DNA from: Paenibacillus sp. FSL R5-0912 | Lineage (GTDB): Bacteria; Bacillota; Bacilli; Paenibacillales; Paenibacillaceae | Reading direction: 5' to 3' | Assembly: GCF_000758605.1 (NCBI RefSeq) | Contig: NZ_CP009282.1 | Coordinates: 6,386,001 to 6,450,000 of the forward strand | Length of the DNA: 64,000 nt | Shown here: positions 17,870 through 25,758 of the stretch, one piece after another | Layout: every line of letters begins with the position of its first letter | How positions within the stretch are numbered: the stretch's first letter is position 1 | The notes under the pieces: model-generated | Seen by the model: only the letters and a program-made list of their open reading frames with translations | What the model was told of the DNA's origin: nothing | The model's database searches: none | Position numbers and translations under genes: made by a program

Positions 17870-18777
17870 GGGTTCACTCCCCTTTGATTATGGCCTGCCC
17901 TTAAGGAAGGGCAGGCGGTTCTGTCAGAGCTGGCGCCGGTCCGGCGCAGCGGCGGTGCCGGCTCGCCGCCAGGAGCGGTGGATTCAGGGGCATTTATGCC
18001 CCTGATTGGGGCGATTCCGGCGGGTGGAACGGATTCAGGGGCATTTGTGCCCCTGATTAGGGCGATTCCGGCGGGTGGAGCGGATTCAGGGGCATTTGTG
18101 CCCCTGATTGGCGCGGTTCCGGCGGGTTGGGCGGATTCAGGGGCATTTGTGCACCTGGTTGGCGCGGTTCCGGCGGGTTGGGCGGATTCAGGGGCATTTG
18201 TGCCCCTGATTGGCGCGGTTCCGGCGGGTGGAGCGGATTCAGGGGCATTTGTGTCCCTGATTGGCGCGGTTCCGGCGGGTTGGGCGGATTCAGGGGCATT
18301 TGTGCCCCTGATTGGCGCGGTTCCGGCGGGTGGAGCGGATTCAGGGGCATTTATGCCCCTGATTAGGGCGATTCCGGCGGGTGGAGCGGATTCAGGGGCA
18401 TTTATGCCCCTGATTAGGGCGATTCCGGCGGGTGGAGCGGATTCGGGGGCATTTGTGCACCTGATTGGCGCGGTTCCGGCGGGTTGGGCGGATTCAGGGG
18501 CATTTGTGCCCCTGATTGGCGCCGTTCCGGCGGGTGGAGCGGATTCAGGGGCATTTGTGCACCTGGTTGGCGCGGTTCCGGCGGGTTGGGCGGATTCAGG
18601 GGCATTTGTGCCCCTGATTGGCGCGGTTCCGGCGGGTTGGGCGGATTCAGGGGCATTTGTGCCCCTGATTGGCGCGATTCCGGCGGAGGCTGGCGCAGCG
18701 CCGGCAAAGTGCCGGTCCGCGGACTCCCCGCGGACCTCAGGCCGCCTTGCGCCGCCGTCTTCCCCGGCGGCGCGCAT
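17866..18777 (-). CDS. Possible Pro/Ala-rich protein of 17-residue repeats
   Basis: A 303-codon open frame built on 14 copies of a 17-residue unit (pattern GTNAPESAQPAGTAPIR). For being a gene: it ends in a four-base ATGA overlap with the next gene, as at several other junctions of this operon, and its start lies in the preceding GT4 gene. Against: no good ribosome site at its first ATG, the 51-bp period leaves several frames open, and a 365-codon frame runs antisense. It could be a surface-exposed repeat protein or simply a minisatellite. No family was recognised. Confidence 0.3.
   Translation of the reverse strand: MRAAGEDGGARRPEVRGESADRHFAGAAPASAGIAPIRGTNAPESAQPAGTAPIRGTNAPESAQPAGTAPTRCTNAPESAPPAGTAPIRGTNAPESAQPAGTAPIRCTNAPESAPPAGIALIRGINAPESAPPAGIALIRGINAPESAPPAGTAPIRGTNAPESAQPAGTAPIRDTNAPESAPPAGTAPIRGTNAPESAQPAGTAPTRCTNAPESAQPAGTAPIRGTNAPESAPPAGIALIRGTNAPESVPPAGIAPIRGINAPESTAPGGEPAPPLRRTGASSDRTACPSLRAGHNQRGVNP
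17980..18693. repeat. Minisatellite of 14 units of 51 bp
   Basis: GGATTCAGGGGCATTT recurs every 51 bases, starting at 17980, 18031, 18082 and so on to 18643. Most units contain TCAGGGGCA and TGCCCCTGA around a four-base loop, a perfect nine-base-pair hairpin. Units differ at a few positions (GTGCCC, GTGCAC, ATGCCC, GTGTCC; GGTGGAGC or GGTTGGGC), so they were amplified from a few versions. The array lies between a GT4 gene and the WecB-like gene. Confidence 0.97.
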
Positions 18778-20272
18778 GGCCCGCGCGGCGGTGCTTGCCG
18801 CCGCCGCTGGACTTCCGGCGCGCGGAGCCTGCCGCGCGCTTCTTACGGCGCGGGCGCGTTCCCGCCGCGCGCGCCCGGGCTTTGGCGCGGCGGAGCCTGC
18901 CGCGCCGGAGCCTCGCGCCCCGCAGCCGTGCGGCGCGGCGCGAGGGGCGTACCCGCGGCGCCTCTGCCGCGGGGGCGTCCTCCCCGCCCGCCGGCGGAGC
19001 TGCGGGCGGGGCTTCTTCGGCGCCGCTGACTTGCGGCGGCGCGAGGCAGTAGCGGAGATGCCACCTCTCCGCTAAGCCGTGCAGGCGGGCGCGGTAAGCC
19101 GCCGGGCCGTAGACGGCCTCGATGCGTTCCCGCGCCAGGCTGCCAATGGCCGCCGCCATGGCCGGAGCGGCCAGCAGCGTGTTCACCCGCTCGGCCAGCG
19201 CACCGATGTTGGCCGCAGGCACAAGCAGCTCACCGCAGCCCGCAGCGTTCAGAATCTCCCGCAAGCCGCCGGAATCATAAGCGACCACCGGCTTGCCGAA
19301 GGCATAGCCTTCGAGCGCCGTCATGCCGAAGCCTTCACGGATCAGGCTGGGAACGACCAGCAGATCCATGGCGCAGTAGGCTGCGGGCAGACATTCTTCA
19401 TATCCGACAAATCTGAACCGGGAGGTTAGCCCCTCCAGCTTCACTTTGCGGACACAGCGCTCATAATAGCTTTTGTCTCCAGGGGAGCCCACTACAATGT
19501 AACGGGCTGCCGGATGCTGCTCATGCACAAGGACAGCCATTTTGACGAAATGCTCCAGACCTTTTTCTTTATTAATGAAGGAAGAGACATAACCGATCAG
19601 CGGTTCCTCCGGTGCTATCTTCAGTTCATTCCGCCGTTCTCCCCGGAGCTTGCTCCAGGCCTCAAACATCATTTCCGTTTCATTCCAGGAAGGGGGAAGC
19701 TGGGTTACCTTGCCTTCACGGATATCCTCGGGGAAGCAAGCCGCAGCCGTCTGCGAGATAGCCAGAATCTCATCGCTGTAGTTATGGATCAGCTCCACGC
19801 TGATCGGAGTGAACTCGTTATCCGTAATAGTCTCGGAGATCTTCCAAACCACCGGAATACCCAGCGATTTCGCGGCCATCGGCGGCAGCGCGTGCACACA
19901 GGTACTGGAAATAATGAACGACGGGCGCACACCTGCAAGCCAGTCACTCAGCTCCTGATACTCCCGGCTCTCCTGAAGCTTGCGGATGTCTGCCGGAAGG
20001 CCGGCATATGGAGTGTACATTCCATAGACAAGCGGAATAGATAACAGCTGGACATCGATTCCGTAGCTCCGGGCCAGGCGCGTCAGCTTCCCGTCCTGCG
20101 GGGCTACGAGGATACAATTAAAGTAAGGAGACAGCTCCCGGCTGAAGAATAACAGCAGCTTCTCCGCACCCGTAATACTGCGTGTATTGGAGACATGGGA
20201 AAAGAGGACGATTGTAGCTTTGTCGGCCATGGTGTCTCGGCGCTCCCCTGCGAGGGGCTGTGGAGCAGCCAT
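18737..20272 (-). CDS. Glycosyltransferase family 4 with long Arg-rich C-terminal tail
   Basis: A 511-residue protein. Residues up to about 415 are a GT4 enzyme: N-terminal SITGAEKLLLFFSRELS, donor-half PLIGYVSSFINKEKGLEHF and the EX7E-type REGFGMTALEGYAFGKPVV. The last 95 residues are first Ala/Pro-rich and then extremely Arg/Lys-rich, encoded by DNA of very high GC. Similar basic extensions occur on other glycosyltransferases of the window. The ATG at 20272 lies only three bases after GGAGG; ATG 20230 (MADKATIVLFSH) is the alternative. A dispersed inverted-repeat element ends at the ribosome site. Confidence 0.85.
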   Translation of the reverse strand: MAAPQPLAGERRDTMADKATIVLFSHVSNTRSITGAEKLLLFFSRELSPYFNCILVAPQDGKLTRLARSYGIDVQLLSIPLVYGMYTPYAGLPADIRKLQESREYQELSDWLAGVRPSFIISSTCVHALPPMAAKSLGIPVVWKISETITDNEFTPISVELIHNYSDEILAISQTAAACFPEDIREGKVTQLPPSWNETEMMFEAWSKLRGERRNELKIAPEEPLIGYVSSFINKEKGLEHFVKMAVLVHEQHPAARYIVVGSPGDKSYYERCVRKVKLEGLTSRFRFVGYEECLPAAYCAMDLLVVPSLIREGFGMTALEGYAFGKPVVAYDSGGLREILNAAGCGELLVPAANIGALAERVNTLLAAPAMAAAIGSLARERIEAVYGPAAYRARLHGLAERWHLRYCLAPPQVSGAEEAPPAAPPAGGEDAPAAEAPRVRPSRRAARLRGARLRRGRLRRAKARARAAGTRPRRKKRAAGSARRKSSGGGKHRRAGHARRRGRRRRKAA

Positions 20273-20280
20273 TCACCTCC

Positions 20281-20415
20281 CTAAAAGTTTTACGAAGCTT
20301 AGCATCAGGCATTCTCATCGCAGTAAAACTCGCTTCGGAAGCATAAACTTAAGTTTTACGAGCATTCACCGCAGAGCATTTCTTCGTGTAAAACTCGCTC
20401 CGTAAGCATCCGCTA
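20281..20415 (-). repeat. Two tandem copies of a 5'-UTR inverted-repeat element
   Basis: Each unit of about 67 bases begins AAGTTTTACGA and ends GTAAAACTCGCTnCGnAAGCAT (plus-strand reading). AGTTTTAC and GTAAAACT form an inverted repeat in each unit. On the transcribed minus strand the element ends directly at the GGAGG of the GT4 gene starting at 20272. A related copy precedes the AraC gene (48478-48545). The rest of this gap, to 20589, shows no gene. Confidence 0.7.
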
Positions 20416-20589
20416 ACGTTCACGAATCATCACTGCGTCTTACTTACTTTCTTTCATCCGGAGGATATCCGCCGCAAGCAGGCTAACATCATAACCCGGT
20501 ACTCCATCCAGTATATTGAGGGGGCACAGATGCCGGCACGACACCTGTCCCCTGTGATGCGCACATTTTTGAAGCATTCTGCGGGAGAT

Positions 20590-21723
20590 TTAGCCGTAAA
20601 TGACCGCCAGCAGCTGGTTCAGGCGTATGGTGTAGGTGTGGTCCTTCAGGGTCCGTTCAAAAGCGCGCAGCGCCATATCCCGGCGTTCCTCCTCATGCGT
20701 CAGGTAGAAACGGATTTTGTCCATCATTTCCTGCGGGCTTGAGAAGGTGTCAATCTCTTCCCCGACCTTATAAAAGGAACCCATGTCATCCCGGGCGTCG
20801 CTGAGCTGCAGCGTGCCGCTGGCGGCGATTTCGAAGGTACGGGGATTCGGCGATGCAGCCGGAATATACAGCGTATTGTTATTGGCTACTTCATCAATGT
20901 GGGAACGGTGCAGGTTGATGACAATCTTCGAACCGCTGTAGGTGACTGCCGTTTCCTGCGGAGACATCCATTTGCCGATCTCAATCCGGTCACCATAGAT
21001 AGGCGCTTCCGGCAGACGGTCCCACCAGATTCCGTTAATTACCGTGTTGTAGCTCATCAGCTCCGGCATGATATCGCGGAAGAAATTGATCCGGTTCCAG
21101 TAAGCAGACCCGATGAAGCTGACATCGCGGCTGACCGGCGAACGTCCGGTAGTCGGGCGGTAATGCTCGCGGTGGGCGGCAAAAGGCAGATAATGAACTT
21201 CCGCGCAGCCAAGGCCGCGGTAGATTTCTATGCAGTTACGCTCCAAGGTGAATACATAATCATAGTGTGCAACGATTTTCATAGTGAAGTCCGTGTAGTA
21301 CGGATCATCTGTAAGCCATATCGCCGTCTTGATTCCTGAGCTGCGTAGAATAGCAACCTGCTCCAGCGGTAAATCCAGACCGTCCAGAACCAGGACCAGG
21401 TCCGGACGCTGAGCCGAAGCCAGCTCTACCAGATTCTGACGGACATCGGTAATCGTCACTTGGGTGGTCAGTCTTTGCAGTGCGAAGAGTACCGCATCAT
21501 CAAGTGGGGAATACGGATACCCTTTGCCTGAAGCCACGTACATGACATGGATATTGCGCACCGGAAGCGGTTCTTCCGGCCGGCCATCCAGAATCGCCAG
21601 GCGTCCGCGCAGGTAACCTTCGTCGTATCCAACCTTGAAGCCGGTCAGGCGGCCACTCAGTTTCTGCTCTTCTGCAGGAGTCCGCGGCAGAGGCGGCGCA
21701 GGCATTATAAATTGATTATTCAT
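20590..21723 (-). CDS. CgeB-like spore glycosyltransferase
   Basis: A 377-residue protein of the CgeB/YkvP type, with an N-terminal half of the GT-B fold and a C-terminal glycosyltransferase domain (SPNPRTFEIAASGTLQLSD). In Bacillus, CgeB is made late in the mother cell and affects the outermost spore layer. Residues about 27-41 contain GFKVGYDEGYLRGRL, a GYxxGYxxG motif shared with the neighbour and with the basic protein at 32373. AAGGAG precedes the ATG. It is 32 bases downstream of its paralog at 21756 and about 40% similar by eye. Confidence 0.82.
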   Translation of the reverse strand: MNNQFIMPAPPLPRTPAEEQKLSGRLTGFKVGYDEGYLRGRLAILDGRPEEPLPVRNIHVMYVASGKGYPYSPLDDAVLFALQRLTTQVTITDVRQNLVELASAQRPDLVLVLDGLDLPLEQVAILRSSGIKTAIWLTDDPYYTDFTMKIVAHYDYVFTLERNCIEIYRGLGCAEVHYLPFAAHREHYRPTTGRSPVSRDVSFIGSAYWNRINFFRDIMPELMSYNTVINGIWWDRLPEAPIYGDRIEIGKWMSPQETAVTYSGSKIVINLHRSHIDEVANNNTLYIPAASPNPRTFEIAASGTLQLSDARDDMGSFYKVGEEIDTFSSPQEMMDKIRFYLTHEEERRDMALRAFERTLKDHTYTIRLNQLLAVIYG

Positions 21724-21755
21724 GTTTATTCGCTCCTTCTATCCCATAATGGATT

Positions 21756-22844
21756 TCACCCTTGTGCAGCAAGAACTCCCAGCAAATGAGGCAGACGCGC
21801 GGTAAACGTGTGGTGGCGCAGTGTCGTCTGCAGTCCCCGCAGCGCATACTGGCGGCGCTCCTTCTCATGCTTCAGGTAATAGTCAATTTTGCGCTTCAGC
21901 TCGTCGGCAGAGGCAAAGGTCTCCAGATCATGACCCGGACGGTAGTGGCTGCCCAGATCCTCACGGATATCAGTCAGCTGCATCGTTCCGCAGGCACTGA
22001 TCTCATAGGTCCGGGGATTAATGGAGAGAGACGGCAGCTGGAAGGTATTCCGGTTGTCCTGCCCGCCTTCCCACGGACGGTGAATATTAATGACAAGCTT
22101 GGCACCGCTGTAATAGTTGGCCGTTTCCTCGGGAGGGATGAAGCCGCTTTTGATGAATGGAGACAGTTCTTCGAAGGTGTTCAGCCGTTCCCAGAAGCCG
22201 CCGGCGATCATCACCTTCTTGCCGCGGAGGAACGGGGCCAGCTCATCGAACAGCTCCGTCCGGTTGCGGAAGGCATTGCCGATAAACACAACATCGTATT
22301 GATACTGCGGTCCGGTACGGCGCGGGTAGAACATCTGCGGGTTGACACACAGCGGAAGGTAATGCACTGAAGTCACACCCAGCGAACGGTAGAATTCCAC
22401 GCAGCCCAGTTCGTGGGTAAACACGTAATCATAGTGCCGGCAAATGACAGATGTGTCCTCGGTAAAATAAGGGTCATCCACAAACCAGATTGCTGCCGGA
22501 ATACCCAATTTTCTTATTTCCGTGATTTGTTCCAGATGATTCTCGGGAAACACATGCAGCCCGTTCATCACAAGCACCGCTCCCGGCGACTCACGCGATG
22601 CCACCTCCAGCATGGTTTCCGGAGAACAGATAATTAGCTCACTGACCAGCTGCCGCAGCGCTTCTGCTACTCCCGTGTCTATCGCCTGAAACCCTTGGGG
22701 AACATACATCAGCTTAAACGGCCGGCATGCACCTACTACAGGAGTATTCAGACGCTTCACGGCTTCGCACAAGCCGAGATGGTACCCTTGCGTGTAACCG
22801 TCTCGGTAATCCCGCGGACGCACGTTTCTCTTTTTTGCTTTCAC
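21756..22844 (-). CDS. CgeB-like spore glycosyltransferase
   Basis: A 362-residue paralog of the adjacent gene. It shares WFVDDPYFTEDT, the YDYVFT segment, the FIGNAFRNR strand and SINPRTYEISACGTMQLTD. It starts with a short basic segment and then YRDGYTQGYHLGL, the same GYxxGY motif type. GTG at 22844 fits AGGGTGA better than GTG 22853. It is the first gene of the long minus-strand glycan operon. Role in decorating the spore surface is inferred from the CgeB family. Confidence 0.82.
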   Translation of the reverse strand: MKAKKRNVRPRDYRDGYTQGYHLGLCEAVKRLNTPVVGACRPFKLMYVPQGFQAIDTGVAEALRQLVSELIICSPETMLEVASRESPGAVLVMNGLHVFPENHLEQITEIRKLGIPAAIWFVDDPYFTEDTSVICRHYDYVFTHELGCVEFYRSLGVTSVHYLPLCVNPQMFYPRRTGPQYQYDVVFIGNAFRNRTELFDELAPFLRGKKVMIAGGFWERLNTFEELSPFIKSGFIPPEETANYYSGAKLVINIHRPWEGGQDNRNTFQLPSLSINPRTYEISACGTMQLTDIREDLGSHYRPGHDLETFASADELKRKIDYYLKHEKERRQYALRGLQTTLRHHTFTARLPHLLGVLAAQG

Positions 22845-23125
22845 GGCCTTCACCCTGCCCCGTCATATTCTCAAGACAGTGTACTATATGCGGAGTCAGC
22901 ATCCGCCTCATGGACATCTGTCTGTATCGCGGCGAAATTGGCACATGCCCCCTGTCTTTCGCCCGCATGGCCCGAACCTTTGCAGATTTCATCCACTCCA
23001 GTTCCCTGCAAAGTGAGGGGTTAGCGCCGAAGCCTTCAGTCGGGTACTTTGCGGGCACCCCAAAATTCATATAGAATCAAAAGATCAACCTTTCCATCTA
23101 TCCGGCTAAGAGGAGGGATTTAGAA

Positions 23126-23920
23126 ATGAGTTCGATGTATGACCCGATGCTCTATCTCCGCCATGTAGACCTGCTTCGTGAACAGGTGCCTTCCTTTGAT
23201 ACCTATCCGTTTAATCTGCCGGTGGTGCGGGCTTTGGAGCGGATTGCTTTTCAGAAGCAGGTTACATTCCTTGTAGGGGAGAACGGAACAGGGAAATCGA
23301 CTGTACTGGAGGGAATCGCAGCCGCCTGGGGGTTCAATCCGGAAGGCGGAACGCTGAACTTCTCATTTAACACCCGAGCCTCGCATTCGAGTCTCTATGA
23401 ATATCTGCGGATTGCCAAAGGGGTCAAGCGGCCGAAGGACGGCTTCTTCCTGCGTGCGGAGAGTTACTACAATGTGGCTACTTACATCGATGAGCTGGAC
23501 GAGGAGCCCGTGGCGGGCTCGGAACGTTTTATCAAAGACTCCTACGGAGGTAATTCTCTGCATGAGCAGTCCCACGGAGAATCCTTCTTCTCCACTTTCG
23601 TCCACCGCTTCGGCGGACAGGGCATCTATATTCTGGACGAGCCGGAGGCCGCCTTGTCCCCCTTGCGGCAGATGTCGCTGCTGGTGCGGATGCATGAGCT
23701 GGCAGCACAGAACTCCCAGTTCATCATCGCCACTCACTCCCCGATTCTGATGTCCTACCCGGGTGCGGATATATTCCTGCTGGAGGGAGAGAATATCACG
23801 CCTGTGGCTCTGGAAGACACGGACCACTATGCGGTGACACGGGCCTTCATGACCGACCGGCAGAGAATGCTACGTGAGCTGTTGGGTGATGATTATGCTT
23901 CGGATGCTTTGGACACATAA
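23126..23920 (+). CDS. Orphan AAA/ABC-type ATPase
   Basis: A 264-residue ATPase of the AAA_21/RecF-like type. Walker A is GENGTGKST (residues 51-59), the signature-like loop is LHEQSHGES, Walker B is YILDEPEAAL and the switch His is in ATHSP. There is no coiled coil or membrane segment and no partner gene nearby. Some ATPases of this type work with a nuclease in defence systems, but here the flanking genes give no such support. GAGGAGGG precedes the ATG. Function is unknown. Confidence 0.8.
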   Translation: MSSMYDPMLYLRHVDLLREQVPSFDTYPFNLPVVRALERIAFQKQVTFLVGENGTGKSTVLEGIAAAWGFNPEGGTLNFSFNTRASHSSLYEYLRIAKGVKRPKDGFFLRAESYYNVATYIDELDEEPVAGSERFIKDSYGGNSLHEQSHGESFFSTFVHRFGGQGIYILDEPEAALSPLRQMSLLVRMHELAAQNSQFIIATHSPILMSYPGADIFLLEGENITPVALEDTDHYAVTRAFMTDRQRMLRELLGDDYASDALDT

Positions 23921-23990
23921 TAGAAAACCTGCTCCAATGTCCAAAGAAGCTTATCCACAACAGACGAATATCTTATTTTCCTATACACTC

Positions 23991-24034
23991 AAAAAAGACA
24001 CTTTAGCGGCACATCTGCCGTTAAAGTGTCTTTT
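23991..24034. terminator. Bidirectional terminator after the AAA ATPase
   Basis: AAAAGACACTTTAGCGGC pairs with GCCGTTAAAGTGTCTTTT around a short loop. It lies between the ATPase stop and the convergent small Spo0E-type gene, so it can serve both. Confidence 0.85.
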
Positions 24035-24046
24035 GAATTTGATTCT

Positions 24047-24220
24047 CTAATAAAGCTGGTCGTCCTTCTCTGTATTGCAATCACTGTATTCATTTAGGAG
24101 CGCATCCAGCTTCACCGATTGGCGAAGCACCCTTACATCCTGCATCCCGTGTTCCAGGGCTAGTTTGTTCAGTTCCTGCCTTGCCTGTTCAATTCTGTCC
24201 TTGTAATCATCATTACGCAT
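24047..24220 (-). CDS. Spo0E-family aspartyl-phosphate phosphatase, 57 residues
   Basis: A small gene encoding MRNDDYKDRIEQARQELNKL followed by a helix-turn-helix pair that contains QSVKLDALLNEY. The SxxLD core is the Spo0E signature, used to dephosphorylate Spo0A-phosphate and so delay sporulation. AAGGGGG lies five bases before the ATG at 24220, and the length is normal for the short family members. Convergent terminator hairpin lies just beyond the stop. Confidence 0.85.
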   Translation of the reverse strand: MRNDDYKDRIEQARQELNKLALEHGMQDVRVLRQSVKLDALLNEYSDCNTEKDDQLY

Positions 24221-24316
24221 AGCGGCCCCCTTGTAGGATGAGGCTGTTCCAAGCCATTTTCCACTCTTTTACTAAAGTTCCAAACACATTGTATTCTATA
24301 TTCTCAAAAGGGTCAA

Positions 24317-25750
24317 TTAGAGGTTTTCAGCGCAAATAGGTTTCAGAAACATGACCAGCTTGTGCACCACCCAGCCAAACATAGCCACAGCCATCATATC
24401 GAAACAAACATTGAACAAAAACAGATGCTTGCCGATATCCGCCCGGCCGTCGCCGAGGATTGGCACCAGGAACGAGAATAGTCCAATCAGCCCCAGCAGC
24501 AGCAGCAGCTCTCCGGCGATCCGCCCCGCCGGTTCTTGTGCCCGGAAATAATGGTACAGCACTCCCGCGTAATAAACGAGATAGAACAAGACCAGGAAAC
24601 CTAGCGAATTCGGAACATGATTATTTTTGAATTCACTCCACCCGCTGTATGCATAGGCTACGGCCCCTGCCGTCTTGCCCTCACTCTTCTCATAGCTTCC
24701 GAGATAATAGGGACGGATGGACATGCTGTTCCTGGCAGCATATTTCATGTTATCTATCAACCGGTTAGGATGCTTCATATAGAAGAAAAGTACATCTTTA
24801 TGGGATACCCGGTCATAGAAATCTGTTGTAAGCGAAGGATCATCCTGCTTGATCGCTGTATCTCCCTGAAAATAATTTGTACCCGCCAGCACTTCCAGCC
24901 GCTCCGGCAGCCCCAGATCGCGCAGATCCCCGCGTACATCCGGCGACTCGTTCAGAATTCCGAAGAAAACCGTCTGATAGAGGTTGATATGCTTGAGTTC
25001 CTTCGGCGCAGCCACATACATGATTACGGACACGAGCGCCGTTGCCACCGCGAACCGCAGCGCCAGCTTGCGCCAGCTGCCTGTTCCATTCAGTGTCCGC
25101 AGACGGAGGAAGATCAGCGCAAACGCCAGGCCGACGGGTGCATTCTGAATTTTGGAGCAGATCAGGAACAGCACGGCGATGAAGAAGAGCGTCAGTTCTT
25201 TGGGTGTCGGCCGTTCCTGCCCCGTCAGTCTCAGACCCAGCGCAAAGGTAAGCAGCATGAATACCATGGATACCGGTTCGCCGAATAAGGAGTTGAAATA
25301 GGCCAAATATCCGATATCATAAAAGACAAACAAAATGCCCGCACCCAGCAGCAGACCCGTAATATTGGAGCCTTTGGCCACCAGCTTCACAATCAGCCAA
25401 GTCGCGGTAAGCAGCAGCAGCCCATATACGCTGCCCAGCAGGCGGATATCAAAATAACTCCCGTGAACCAGCCCGGCGAGCAGTCTCGGAATCAGCACAA
25501 TTAGAATCTGCGAGGAAGGATAAAAGCCCGTGAACAGATTTTCATAGGAAAACCTGGAATGACTGAAGCTGAAAAAGCGGTCGGCATAGCTCTCCGCAGC
25601 ATCATAATAATTCAGTCCGATCGTATTCATCATCCGCAGGAAATCGCCGTTGTCCGCAACTCCAATGAATGGCCTTATGAACAGCAGGTAGATGATCAAT
25701 ATGGAGCCGGCCAGGGTTATGAGATATTCCGGTTTTAATAGTCTTTTCAT
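24317..25750 (-). CDS. Polytopic membrane protein, possible GT-C type
   Basis: A 477-residue protein with ten or more hydrophobic segments and no family I can name with certainty. The acidic VADNGDF in the first extracellular loop (about residues 31-37) is where GT-C glycosyltransferases carry their catalytic acid. The gene follows the LTA synthase gene by eight bases with its own AGGAGG site, so they form an operon. A role in decorating or building the lipoteichoic acid or another surface polymer is inference. Confidence 0.55.
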   Translation of the reverse strand: MKRLLKPEYLITLAGSILIIYLLFIRPFIGVADNGDFLRMMNTIGLNYYDAAESYADRFFSFSHSRFSYENLFTGFYPSSQILIVLIPRLLAGLVHGSYFDIRLLGSVYGLLLLTATWLIVKLVAKGSNITGLLLGAGILFVFYDIGYLAYFNSLFGEPVSMVFMLLTFALGLRLTGQERPTPKELTLFFIAVLFLICSKIQNAPVGLAFALIFLRLRTLNGTGSWRKLALRFAVATALVSVIMYVAAPKELKHINLYQTVFFGILNESPDVRGDLRDLGLPERLEVLAGTNYFQGDTAIKQDDPSLTTDFYDRVSHKDVLFFYMKHPNRLIDNMKYAARNSMSIRPYYLGSYEKSEGKTAGAVAYAYSGWSEFKNNHVPNSLGFLVLFYLVYYAGVLYHYFRAQEPAGRIAGELLLLLGLIGLFSFLVPILGDGRADIGKHLFLFNVCFDMMAVAMFGWVVHKLVMFLKPICAENL

Positions 25751-25758
25751 AATTCCTC

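Noticed and set aside
17980..18693. CRISPR array
   Set aside because: Units are continuous 51-bp repeats without unique spacers and no cas genes lie nearby.
17978..19075. 365-codon plus-strand frame through the 51-bp array
   Set aside because: It runs antisense into the GT4 gene, has no properly spaced ribosome site, and stays open only because 51 is a multiple of three.
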